Assembly (NCBI GenBank): GCA_031383555.1
Contig: JANMZR010000187.1
Location: 1 to 20,025 of the forward strand
Direction: 5' to 3'
Length of the DNA: 20,025 nt
Source: JANMZR01 sp031383555
GTDB taxonomy: Bacteria > Bacteroidota > Bacteroidia > Cytophagales > Spirosomataceae
Of the stretch, positions 7,344 through 13,873 are shown one piece after another. Within the stretch, counting starts at the first letter, position 1. The number at the start of each line of letters is the position of its first letter. The notes under the pieces were generated by a model. It saw only the letters and a list, made by a program, of their open reading frames with translations. It had not been told where the DNA came from and searched no databases. The position numbers and the translations under genes were made by a program.

Positions 7344-8111
7344 CTATTTTTTTATCAACGCTGGCATCAACTCTGGCCTATATTCAAAATGCATAGTATC
7401 ATAATGGTACCATTTTCCTCCCCAAATAAAACCATATTTCTCGAAAATAGCCACTAAGCCCAATGGGATTTTATTATTGTAGCCTAACTTTTGATTTTCA
7501 TTTTGGCATTTACAATCCCATTGCCAATAATTTGTTTTTTCCAGATTGATATCCATCGTCATGCCAAAGCTATGCATACTCAATCGGTTGGTACCAGCAA
7601 TATTGCGCCACTCGAAGGTACCAGCAATATTTTTTAAATATTGCTGGTATTCAGGATGTTGGTCTAGGCCTTTTGATAATTTTATCAATATTTTATCAAT
7701 ATTATTCACAGTGGTCACTTTTATTTTTTGATTAACCAATTTTGGGCACCAATTAATTTCAGTCAGTTTTGTTTCAACTTCAGCTTTGGTATTTCCATAA
7801 ATCTTTTTAAAAAAATCAATATTTCTAATCCGGCCCGGGTCCTCATTTTTTGGTATTTTATTAGAATTTTTTCCTCTTTTATAATTATATTTAAACTGGT
7901 CTTCAATATCAGGATTATCTAATATTTCTTGAAAAGTTTTTGCTTTTCCATCATCATAAATTTGCTTGGTTCCATCACTAAAAATAATTTGATTATTTTC
8001 AAAACCAATAATTTGGCTTGGATAGGCCTTCAATAGTGATTTCACCTTAACAGGTATTTTTTGGGAAAACCCCAAATTGTAAATAAATAAAAATGCTATA
8101 ATTGTTTTCAT
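7344..8111 (-). CDS. Secreted M15-family (VanY-like) D-Ala-D-Ala carboxypeptidase
   Basis: I choose ATG 8109-8111 (255 residues). The longest frame would start at TTG 8129, while the ATG gives a compact signal peptide MKTIIAFLFIYNLGFSQ. The C-terminal half is an M15 peptidase: H180 in MHSFGMTMDIN with D187 (HxxxxxxD), and H241 in YHYDTMHFEYRPEL with D238. These are the zinc ligands and catalytic region of the LAS/VanY fold, which cleaves D-Ala-D-Ala or peptidoglycan cross-links in the periplasm. The N-terminal approximately 95 residues are family-typical with no recognised domain. The gene is convergent with the MDR gene (60-bp gap) and divergent from the ars operon. A striking hairpin repeat lies inside the gene at 7619-7649. 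Confidence 0.85.
   Translation of the reverse strand: MKTIIAFLFIYNLGFSQKIPVKVKSLLKAYPSQIIGFENNQIIFSDGTKQIYDDGKAKTFQEILDNPDIEDQFKYNYKRGKNSNKIPKNEDPGRIRNIDFFKKIYGNTKAEVETKLTEINWCPKLVNQKIKVTTVNNIDKILIKLSKGLDQHPEYQQYLKNIAGTFEWRNIAGTNRLSMHSFGMTMDINLEKTNYWQWDCKCQNENQKLGYNNKIPLGLVAIFEKYGFIWGGKWYHYDTMHFEYRPELMPALIKK
7619..7649. repeat. Perfect 14-bp hairpin inside the M15 peptidase gene
   Basis: Arms TACCAGCAATATTT (7619-7632) and AAATATTGCTGGTA (7636-7649) are perfect inverted copies with a 3-base loop. A further direct copy of GTACCAGCAATATT lies at 7591-7604. In the protein the two direct copies encode the doubled pentapeptide NIAGT in KNIAGTFEWRNIAGTNRL. That segment is normally conserved in M15 relatives, so the DNA repeat may be a by-product of the protein sequence. 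Confidence 0.85.
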
Positions 8112-8233
8112 AAGCTGAAAAGATTTCAATTCATTTTGATTTAAAAAAGGCCTTTCAGGAATAATAATTTCTTTGAGATATTACTTTACTGTTAAAGTAT
8201 TTGATTTGGCTACAAATTATTTTCAAAATTAAC

Positions 8234-8264
8234 TTGTTTATTTAAAATGTATATCGTAATATTG
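8234..8264 (+). promoter_or_regulatory. Promoter of the arsR-DUF6428-arsC operon
   Basis: TTG (8234-8236), a 20-base spacer, and TAATATTG (8257-8264, one mismatch to TAnnTTTG) form a good Bacteroidota promoter. Transcription would begin near 8270, which is downstream of the in-frame ATG at 8247 and just upstream of ATG 8283. This argues that ArsR starts at 8283. Confidence 0.55.
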
Positions 8265-8270
8265 CAATAT
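8251..8270 (+). promoter_or_regulatory. Probable ArsR operator (20-bp imperfect palindrome over the -7 box)
   Basis: ATATCGTAATATTGCAATAT pairs at 8 of 10 positions about its centre and covers the -7 box. ArsR/SmtB repressors bind AT-rich palindromes that overlap their own promoters and leave when arsenite or another metal binds. The position and symmetry fit autorepression. Binding itself is inferred. Confidence 0.55.
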
Positions 8271-8282
8271 AAAAATATAGTT

Positions 8283-8609
8283 ATGGGCGCAACTAAAACA
8301 GAATTATTTACTGAGGAGCAAAATCAAATAGCTAATTTGGCCAAAGCGATTGGGCATCCGGCGAGGGTAGCCATTATTGAATATTTGCTAAAAGTAAACG
8401 GATGTATTTGTAACGATATTATTGATGAAATCGGATTGGCGCAACCCACTGTTTCTCAGCACTTAAGAGAGTTGAAGTCGTCAGGAATAATAAAAGGTAG
8501 TATTGAGGGCAACGCAATTTGTTATTGCATTAATCCAGAAAAAATAGGTGTGTTTTTAGAATTTATTGGTAAAATTAATACTGAATTATCAGCCAAAAGC
8601 TGTTGTTAA
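8283..8609 (+). CDS. arsR: ArsR-family metal/metalloid-responsive repressor
   Basis: The 108-residue protein is a winged helix-turn-helix repressor: KAIGHPARVAIIEYLL (helices 1-2, about 21-36), recognition helix AQPTVSQHLRELKSSGII (53-70) and wing GSIEGNAICYCI (72-83). Cysteines that could bind As(III) are C41 and C43 (GCICND, at the place of the classic ELCVCD motif), C80 and C82, and the C-terminal pair C107-C108. I prefer ATG 8283 over the in-frame ATG at 8247, because the longer frame would translate straight through the operator and upstream of the predicted transcription start. It is the first gene of an operon, 20 bases before the DUF6428 gene. The expected role is derepression of the operon when arsenite is bound. 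Confidence 0.88.
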   Translation: MGATKTELFTEEQNQIANLAKAIGHPARVAIIEYLLKVNGCICNDIIDEIGLAQPTVSQHLRELKSSGIIKGSIEGNAICYCINPEKIGVFLEFIGKINTELSAKSCC

Positions 8610-8629
8610 CAATTTAAATTTTTAAAAAA

Positions 8630-9091
8630 ATGAAATTATCAGAAATAAAAAAATTACTCACGACTTTAAATTCGGTAGATTTTCAGCTTGAGAACGGCTT
8701 TAGAGTACCCGAACATTTTCATGTAACTGAGGTTGGGATTGTTACCAAACATTTCATTGATTGTGGAGGAACTGTTCGCAATGAAAAGGCAGCCAATTTT
8801 CAATTATGGAATGCCAATGATTACGATCATAAATTAAAACCTTCTAAATTACTAAGCATTATTGGCCTATCTGAAAAAATATTGGGTATGGAAGATTTGG
8901 AAATTGAAGTTGAATACCAAACAGATACCATTGGAAAATATAATTTGAGTTTTGATGGCAAAACATTTATTTTAGGTTCAAAGCAAACCGCTTGTTTGGC
9001 AATGGAATCATGTGGTGTTTCAAATCAAAAACTTGAAATTGTTGGTAGTGAAATAATAGCAGCTTGTAAACCTGGCGGAGGTTGTTGTTAA
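8630..9091 (+). CDS. DUF6428 family protein in the ars operon
   Basis: This is a 153-residue soluble protein with no signal peptide or membrane segment. Its centre has the pattern VPEHFHVTEVG (26-36) with two histidines, which looks cupin-like but is not proof of a cupin. Cysteines cluster toward the C terminus: C122, C128, C146 and the terminal GGGCC (C152-C153). I recognise it as DUF6428, a family with no established function that in my recollection accompanies arsR and an arsenate reductase in Bacteroidota. The terminal Cys pair echoes the one in the neighbouring ArsR. Inference: it binds or hands over a thiophilic metalloid, or acts on arsenite or a thiol adduct. It is tightly placed between arsR (20 bases) and arsC (51 bases). 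Confidence 0.75.
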   Translation: MKLSEIKKLLTTLNSVDFQLENGFRVPEHFHVTEVGIVTKHFIDCGGTVRNEKAANFQLWNANDYDHKLKPSKLLSIIGLSEKILGMEDLEIEVEYQTDTIGKYNLSFDGKTFILGSKQTACLAMESCGVSNQKLEIVGSEIIAACKPGGGCC

Positions 9092-9142
9092 AGTCCCCTG
9101 AATCCCAAAGGGAGAACAAAAAAAAATATTAACATCAGAATC

Positions 9143-9565
9143 ATGAAAAATATTTTAGTTTTATGCACAGGCAATAGCTGCCGAAGCCAAATTGCTCATG
9201 GTTATTTGGAGCATTTCAGTGATGGGCAATTTGTAAAAATATATAGCGCTGGTGTAGAAACGCATGGCGTAAATCCAAAAGCGATAGCCACTATGGCAGC
9301 TGATGGAATTGATATTTCAAAACACACTTCTAATAATGTTGATGAGTATTTTGATATCTCATTTGATTATGTGATTACTGTTTGTGACAATGCACTAGAG
9401 CGTTGTCCGTATTTCCCAACTAATGCAGTAAAGCTGCATTACAATTTCCCTGATCCTGCTAAATATGTTGGTAATGAGGCAGATACATTAGTTGAGTTTG
9501 CAAGGGTTAGGAATTTAATAAAAGTATATTGTTCGGAATTTGTTGAACAATATTTGAAGGATTAA
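9143..9565 (+). CDS. arsC: Thioredoxin-type arsenate reductase (LMW-phosphatase fold)
   Basis: The 140-residue protein carries the P-loop C8-TGNSC-R14 (CX5R), as in Staphylococcus aureus ArsC (CTGNSCRS). It also has the two further redox cysteines C81 and C88 in TVCDNALERCPYFP, matching C82 and C89 of that enzyme, and the general-acid loop FPDPAK (D104). All three catalytic cysteines are present. This supports true arsenate reduction by the thioredoxin-coupled disulfide cascade rather than a plain tyrosine phosphatase. Arsenite produced would need export, yet no ArsB or Acr3 follows: the next gene is on the opposite strand, and a terminator-like hairpin stands at 9590-9613. It is the last gene of the three-gene operon. 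Confidence 0.87.
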   Translation: MKNILVLCTGNSCRSQIAHGYLEHFSDGQFVKIYSAGVETHGVNPKAIATMAADGIDISKHTSNNVDEYFDISFDYVITVCDNALERCPYFPTNAVKLHYNFPDPAKYVGNEADTLVEFARVRNLIKVYCSEFVEQYLKD

Positions 9566-9589
9566 GCTTTTTTGACAGCCACCTCGTCT

Positions 9590-9613
9590 AAAATCGACTG
9601 AGTCAGATTTTTT
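9590..9613. terminator. Hairpin terminator between arsC and the deacetylase (possibly bidirectional)
   Basis: AAAATCGAC (9590-9598) pairs with GTC-A-GATTTT (9602-9611) with one bulged A and a TGA loop, followed by T to 9613. On the other strand the stem also ends in a T run. It lies 25 bases after arsC and about 56 bases beyond the deacetylase stop, which converges from the right. Confidence 0.5.
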
Positions 9614-9668
9614 ACCTCCCCGCCAAAGGACAGTAATTAAACAAAAGTTATAAGCCTTTGCTAGTAAG

Positions 9669-10679
9669 CTATTTAATAGCAGCCCTCCGTTTTTTCACTT
9701 CTCTCCAAGTAGTCAAGATTATATTTTTTGATTTCAAATATTCTTTGAATTTCGGATCCATCATGGCCAACATATCACCTTTTCGGGTTGTGCCAGACTC
9801 TGATATTTTTGAGAAAACGTCGGTGGTCCAAGTACAATGCATAATTACCATGGTAAGGCCGGGTTTCAGTTTTTCTATAGTTTCAATATAATTTTTAGTT
9901 TTAAAAGCAGTTAAATCTTTATTGGAAATTTCCTCTTTTTTAGGGTCCCAGCCATAAGAAATATTATGCAAATCGTCCAAAACGGGCAGGCCAGCATCCC
10001 AAAGTTGCTTGCCAAGGGCGTTGGTCATTTCGAGGGTAAGTCTTGACGATTTTTCGGTTTGCATAATCATAGTATTATGGCCTCCAGGGAACATTACAGG
10101 TATATTATTGTCAATTCCAAGTTTTATATATTTTTGCAAGTACTCTTTTGTGGCAAATAATGTGCCCATATGCGAGTCAATATGTGTTGGCGCCCAGCCC
10201 ATTGCTTTCGCACGGTCAAGCTGGGCTTGTATTTCAACACCAATTTCATCCGCTGAGGCATGTTGAGCTGTTGCTAAAACGGAGGGCCACATGGCACCCT
10301 CTTTATCTACTAAACCTGGTGTAGTGGTTTTTCCTGCTAGCGGGCCCCAGCGGTAATCTTTCCACTCGGAAGTTAGAGTAAGGTGTAGGCCAGCATCTGT
10401 TTCGGGATGATCTTTCAAATAGTGAAAATACCCAGGAATCCAGCCGCAGGGCATCATCATACTACATGATGTAGCTACTCCTTCATCCATCGATTTGATG
10501 GCGCCAAGGTTGGAGTCGAAACTCATACCCACATCATCAACATGCAAAATAAGCACTTTGGCCTCTTTTGGGAAGCCTAGTTTTTCGGCATAGGTTTGAG
10601 TTTGGCCAAATATATTTTGGCTTAAAATACTAAAAAATAGTAAGCCCGAAATTTTAATTATTGAAAGTATTTTTTGCAT
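9669..10679 (-). CDS. Secreted ChbG/YdjC-family carbohydrate deacetylase
   Basis: I choose ATG 10677-10679 (336 residues) because the longer frame would start at TTG 10688. The signal peptide covers about residues 1-26 (MQKILSIIKIS...NIFGQ). The YdjC-fold motifs are HVDDVG with D48-D49, the conserved N-terminal pattern GVATSCSMMMP (67-77), GLHLTLT with H99, and THIDSHMG with H166, D168 and H170. These supply the Asp-His-His divalent metal site of the family. Relatives such as E. coli ChbG remove an N-acetyl group from chito-oligosaccharides, and others act on other glycans. Unlike cytoplasmic ChbG this one is exported, so it probably acts on oligosaccharides in the periplasm or at the cell surface. 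No sugar-uptake gene is adjacent. Confidence 0.85.
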   Translation of the reverse strand: MQKILSIIKISGLLFFSILSQNIFGQTQTYAEKLGFPKEAKVLILHVDDVGMSFDSNLGAIKSMDEGVATSCSMMMPCGWIPGYFHYLKDHPETDAGLHLTLTSEWKDYRWGPLAGKTTTPGLVDKEGAMWPSVLATAQHASADEIGVEIQAQLDRAKAMGWAPTHIDSHMGTLFATKEYLQKYIKLGIDNNIPVMFPGGHNTMIMQTEKSSRLTLEMTNALGKQLWDAGLPVLDDLHNISYGWDPKKEEISNKDLTAFKTKNYIETIEKLKPGLTMVIMHCTWTTDVFSKISESGTTRKGDMLAMMDPKFKEYLKSKNIILTTWREVKKRRAAIK

Positions 10680-10887
10680 AATAGTCAAATATTTTTAGTA
10701 AATCATTTTCGTTTTTTGGGTTCAAATTATTAATTAAAATAAATTTTTCGATATCTTTTTCACTTTTGCTAAATAGTCTAAAAATTTTTGAATTTTGTTT
10801 TATTTCTTTAAAAGTTTTATTTTTAAAATAAAAAAAAGTATTACTTTTTAAAAATGCGGAGTTTATAATAAAAGAGGTAAACGCCAA
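10654..10887 (-). pseudogene. 5'-truncated remnant: paralogue of the C-terminal tail of the neighbouring secreted protein
   Basis: This 77-codon frame has no ATG (only a TTG at 10887, with a stop close upstream), and its last 26 bases overlap the start of the deacetylase. Its residues 25-70 align without gaps to residues 204-249 of the protein encoded next to it at 11025-11801, with 16 of 46 identical. Shared features are the pattern IEKF/MEKF and the block N(N/K)LN.K.END. A signal peptide and the whole N-terminal region are missing. The simplest reading is an ancient tandem duplication of which only the 3' end survives. It could instead be a very small functional protein with a non-ATG start, which I think is less likely. 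Confidence 0.45.
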
Positions 10888-11024
10888 TAAATATAACTAA
10901 ATATTATTTTATTTGAAATTGGGTTACACAAAAATTTAATATTCAAACTCCTTTCCTGTTTTCCCCATGTTGAAATGGTAGGTGGAACGTGATAGATTGA
11001 TTATTAGTTTTTTCAGACCAAACC

Positions 11025-11801
11025 CTATTTTTCAAATTCATCTAAAATATTTGAAAAATTGACTACAAGGCTTATCATATCATTTTCCTTTTTAAAATTC
11101 AGCTTATTTTCTTTTCCAAATTTTTCCATAGCACCACGGTATTCGCCAAATTGTTTGTAAATATTATTGTTTGTTTTTAGTTCAATTACTGTATTATTCC
11201 AACCCAAATATAGTTTTGAACCTTTGTCGTAACTACCTTCATAAGTGCTACCTCCAGACTCATAACCCGTTAGTTCACCTGTGTTTTTCCCATGATATAC
11301 GCAGTTATATTGACGAAAAAGATCCAATTTTGGTCCACCAAATATTAACTCAAAATAGCCAGAAACAGCCTTATTATATTTTTCATTCAATTTGCTAAAA
11401 GTATTCTCACCTAAAGTAAAACCAATTGGCTTTGCCTCAGAAGCTTCAGTACTGCTTCCTAAGGAATAATAAATTACACCATTGGTCAAATTATAGGCTA
11501 AAGTTCCGTTTATAGTTGAACCATCTTCAAAATATAGTGTACCAGCATACCACCCATTTCTAAAAAAAGGTGTGCCTTTATATGTTTTTTCTGAAACTTG
11601 ACGGCTATTTGTAGATACGTCAACATATGAATATTTTGAAACCAACACCGTATCGCCGTTTGATGCTACTTCAATTTTCGATTCCGAAGCTGGAGTATTC
11701 ACTTTTTGAACATTATAATTAAGCGGAGGTGTTTTTTGTTGAGAAAAACATATTTTTCCAAAACTTAAAATCAAGCAAATTGAAATTAATTGTTTTTTCA
11801 T
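11025..11801 (-). CDS. Secreted protein of unknown function
   Basis: The 258-residue protein has a clear signal peptide (residues 1-20, ending ICFSQ) and no lipobox cysteine. The middle, from about 75 to 200, looks beta-rich: GWYAGTLYFEDGSTINGTLAYNL, then a turn-rich part LTGYESGGSTYEGSYDKGSKLYLGW. A charged helical tail follows (204-249, TVIELKTNNN...NKLNFKKENDMISL) of a kind common at the C terminus of secreted Bacteroidota proteins of unknown role. I recognise no catalytic motif. A truncated relative of the tail lies immediately downstream. The region upstream holds three AAAGTA repeats at 21-22-base spacing, shared with the divergent DinB gene. Confidence 0.75.
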   Translation of the reverse strand: MKKQLISICLILSFGKICFSQQKTPPLNYNVQKVNTPASESKIEVASNGDTVLVSKYSYVDVSTNSRQVSEKTYKGTPFFRNGWYAGTLYFEDGSTINGTLAYNLTNGVIYYSLGSSTEASEAKPIGFTLGENTFSKLNEKYNKAVSGYFELIFGGPKLDLFRQYNCVYHGKNTGELTGYESGGSTYEGSYDKGSKLYLGWNNTVIELKTNNNIYKQFGEYRGAMEKFGKENKLNFKKENDMISLVVNFSNILDEFEK

Positions 11802-11827
11802 AAATGTAAATTTTAAAATATACCTTT

Positions 11828-11876
11828 AAAGTAAGGAATATTATTTAAAAAGTAAAGAATTGGTTTTAATAAAGTA
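11828..11876. repeat. Three phased AAAGTA repeats between divergent genes
   Basis: AAAGTA occurs at 11828, 11849 and 11871, that is at 21- and 22-base steps (about two helix turns). The first two extend to AAAGTAAGGAAT and AAAGTAAAGAAT (11 of 12 identical). Their place between two divergent start codons suggests binding sites on one face of the helix. AT-rich composition makes chance a real alternative. Confidence 0.4.
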
Positions 11877-11918
11877 TTTTTAGGAATGAATTGGTATTTT
11901 ACCGTAATTATTTTATTA

Positions 11919-11926
11919 TAAATTTG
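11919..11926 (+). promoter_or_regulatory. Candidate -7 box for the DinB-family gene
   Basis: TAAATTTG matches TAnnTTTG exactly and lies 20 bases before ATG 11947. A TTT stands at the expected -33 spacing. A small palindrome GGTA-TTT-TACC (11893-11903) lies just upstream. Confidence 0.35.
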
Positions 11927-11946
11927 TTAAATTAAAACCTATAAAT

Positions 11947-12468
11947 ATGGAAGCAGAAACCTTAGAAAAACTAAAATACCCAATCGGGAAATTCATCTGG
12001 AAACACTATGATGAAAATGAAAGAAAGGATTTTATTGAAACAATCGCAAGCTTTTCAAACAATATTAAAAGTTTGGTCGAAAACCTCAATGATGAGCAAT
12101 TGGAAAAAACCTATCGGCCGGGTGGATGGACTTTAAGACAGGTGGTTCATCATTGTGCCGACAGTCATATGAATGCTTTTATCAGATTTAAGTTGGCACT
12201 TACCGAAAATAAGCCTACTATAAAGGCTTATGAGGAGCAATTATGGGCTGAACAAGCCGATTATAAGCTTCCAGTTCAGGTTAGTTTGAGTTTAATCGAA
12301 GGCCTGCATGCTCGCTGGGTGAGCCTATTAAAATCAATGAAAACTGCTGACTTTGAGGCTAAATATATTCACCCGCAAAGTGGTAAAGAGTTGGATTTGA
12401 ATTATATGTTGGCACTATATAATTGGCATTGTAGGCATCATTTGGGGCATATTGAGAGCACTTTATGA
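11947..12468 (+). CDS. DinB superfamily, YfiT-type thiol transferase / metal-dependent enzyme
   Basis: The 173-residue cytoplasmic protein is a four-helix-bundle DinB-fold member that matches the YfiT/BstA group closely. The N terminus is LKYPIGKF, the first metal ligand region is WTLRQVVHHCADSH (61-74, ligand probably H68), and the other two ligands, four apart, are in NWHCRHHLGHIE (H161 and H165). B. subtilis YfiT has its histidine triad at 67, 160 and 164, essentially the same positions. Family members transfer bacillithiol or a related thiol onto electrophiles such as antibiotics and xenobiotics. Whether this organism makes bacillithiol cannot be seen here. It stands alone, divergent from the secreted unknown gene. 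Confidence 0.85.
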   Translation: MEAETLEKLKYPIGKFIWKHYDENERKDFIETIASFSNNIKSLVENLNDEQLEKTYRPGGWTLRQVVHHCADSHMNAFIRFKLALTENKPTIKAYEEQLWAEQADYKLPVQVSLSLIEGLHARWVSLLKSMKTADFEAKYIHPQSGKELDLNYMLALYNWHCRHHLGHIESTL

Positions 12469-12546
12469 GAAAAGTAAATAACACCAAAAAGTAAAATTAA
12501 TGGAAAATTTACCTATTCAAAACATAAAATATTTTTGATAAAGTTA

Positions 12547-12575
12547 TTTGTAACTATATATAACTCTTAAATTAG
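12547..12575 (+). promoter_or_regulatory. Candidate promoter for the dodecin gene
   Basis: TTTG (12547-12550) is followed after 17 bases by TAAATTAG (12568-12575, one mismatch to TAnnTTTG). This gives a leader of about 35 bases to ATG 12617. Confidence 0.35.
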
Positions 12576-12616
12576 CACAATACAATTCTTATTCACATTT
12601 TAAAACAAAATATCAT

Positions 12617-12820
12617 ATGAGCGTATTGAAAGTAATCGAAGTATTAGCATCGTCAACAAAAGGCTGGGAAGATGCTGCCTCGCAGGCAGTTGCTGAGGCA
12701 TCAAAGTCACTTAGAGGCATCAAATCAGTAAATATTTCAAATCAAAGTGCTGTAGTTGAAAATGGTAAAATAACTGAATATAGAGTTAACTGTAAAATGT
12801 CTTTTGAAATTGAGCATTAA
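12617..12820 (+). CDS. Dodecin (flavin-binding, dodecameric)
   Basis: The 67-residue length and the order beta-helix-beta-beta fit dodecin: VLKVIEVLASSTKGWEDAASQAVAEASKSLRGI (strand and helix), SVNISNQSAVVENGKI, and YRVNCKMSFEIEH as the last strand. W17 corresponds to the tryptophan that stacks on flavin, and Q43 to the glutamine that contacts it. Dodecins form hollow 12-mers that bind riboflavin, FMN or related flavins and are thought to buffer free flavin and limit photo-oxidative damage. The gene has its own candidate promoter and a downstream hairpin with a T run, so it looks monocistronic. Confidence 0.92.
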   Translation: MSVLKVIEVLASSTKGWEDAASQAVAEASKSLRGIKSVNISNQSAVVENGKITEYRVNCKMSFEIEH

Positions 12821-12868
12821 TTTTTAATAGCTGATAAGTCAAAAATTATATAATTTGACCTAGTTGTA

Positions 12869-12906
12869 AATTCTTTTGAAAAGAATTGGTACAGCCAATT
12901 TTTTTT
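12869..12906 (+). terminator. Terminator after dodecin, with an overlapping alternative hairpin
   Basis: AATTGG (12884-12889) and CCAATT (12895-12900) form a stem with loop TACAG, extendable on the left through AAAAG by pairing with the following T run (T to 12906). The left flank AAAAGAATT (12879-12887) can instead pair with AATTCTTTT (12869-12877). The two hairpins exclude each other. It lies between the dodecin stop (12820) and the M48 start (13000). Confidence 0.55.
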
Positions 12907-12999
12907 CTAATTATTTTTTAATCAATTTTATGGTAGAGTATTATTAATCAAGGGATTCAGCAAAATTAAAAAATCGTAATTCTAAAATTATAAATAATT

Positions 13000-13803
13000 A
13001 TGGGAGGCAATTTCAAATTTAGATTAATAATAATGGCAGTAATGGGAGCTGTTGCTTTGTTCTCCTATTATTCAAAAATGGAAGTAAATCCCATCACTGG
13101 TAAGCGACAAGCAGTAAGTCTTACGCCTGAGCAAGAGGTAGCAATGGGTTTGCAGTCGGCGCCACAAATGGCAGCCGAATTTGGAGGTGAATATGCCGAC
13201 CCTAAAGCACAAGGTACAGTTAAAGGTATTGGTAATAAGCTAGTTAACAGTACCCAAGCTAAAAATTCCCCTTATCAATTTGACTTCCATTTATTGGCTG
13301 ACCCAGAAACAATAAATGCTTTTGCTTTACCCGGTGGCCAAATATTTATAACTGTTGGTTTGCTAAAAAGACTCGACTCTCAAGACCAACTAGCAGGTGT
13401 GCTTGCCCATGAAATTGGCCATGTAATTGGTCGGCATTCGGCACAACAAATGGCAAAGTCAGACCTCACAAACGGCTTACTTGGTGCAGTTGTTTCTGCC
13501 ACAGCCGACCCTAATGGCAATAGTAGTGCAGGGGCAATTGCTAGCTATGTTGGGAATATGGTTAATATGAAATATGGCCGTGATGACGAACTGGAATCGG
13601 ATAAGTATGGCGTGAAATATATGCATGAAACGGGTTACGACCCTTCTGCAATGGTTCAAGTAATGGAAATACTAAAACTAGCTGCTGGTGGGGCCGACCG
13701 ACCATCGGAGTTTCAAAGCACCCATCCAGATCCAGATCATAGGATTGTTGAAATAAAAAAATTGATTCAGCAATTTAAGACCACTGGCAATTGGGGATAT
13801 TGA
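13000..13803 (+). CDS. Membrane-anchored M48 family metallopeptidase
   Basis: The 267-residue protein begins with one hydrophobic segment (residues about 8-24), a signal anchor without a lipobox cysteine. The zinc motif is H137-EIG-H141, with the third ligand in the ELESD motif (E197), matching the ExEAD pattern of M48. A downstream THPDPDHR (H242) is the conserved S/T-HP segment of BepA/LoiP-like members. The N-terminal LTPEQEVAMG (41-50) and NAFALPGGQIFITVGLL (106-122) are also family hallmarks. Such enzymes degrade misfolded outer-membrane or periplasmic proteins. It stands alone, 70 bases before the TonB-dependent receptor on the same strand. Co-transcription is possible because no clear terminator separates them. 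Confidence 0.92.
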   Translation: MGGNFKFRLIIMAVMGAVALFSYYSKMEVNPITGKRQAVSLTPEQEVAMGLQSAPQMAAEFGGEYADPKAQGTVKGIGNKLVNSTQAKNSPYQFDFHLLADPETINAFALPGGQIFITVGLLKRLDSQDQLAGVLAHEIGHVIGRHSAQQMAKSDLTNGLLGAVVSATADPNGNSSAGAIASYVGNMVNMKYGRDDELESDKYGVKYMHETGYDPSAMVQVMEILKLAAGGADRPSEFQSTHPDPDHRIVEIKKLIQQFKTTGNWGY

Positions 13804-13861
13804 AAAATTACGTTTGTGATTTTAGAGTGGCGGGTTGAATAACTCAATAATTTTTTTTGAT

Positions 13862-13869
13862 TAAATTTG
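13862..13869 (+). promoter_or_regulatory. -7-like box immediately before the receptor ATG
   Basis: TAAATTTG matches TAnnTTTG but ends only 4 bases before ATG 13874. If used, the mRNA would be leaderless or nearly so. No TTG lies at the proper -33 distance. Read-through from the M48 gene is the alternative. Confidence 0.2.
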
Positions 13870-13873
13870 TAGA

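Noticed and set aside
8247..8282. 12-codon N-terminal extension of ArsR
   Set aside because: It overlaps the palindromic operator and lies upstream of the predicted transcription start.
9096..9118. Short CCC-AAA-GGG hairpin between the DUF6428 gene and arsC
   Set aside because: Three GC pairs with a 3-base loop and no T run are too weak for a terminator. No second copy was seen in the window, so I did not call it a repeat.
10680..10688. Longer start of the deacetylase at TTG 10688
   Set aside because: An ATG at 10679 gives a normal signal peptide. The TTG adds only three residues.
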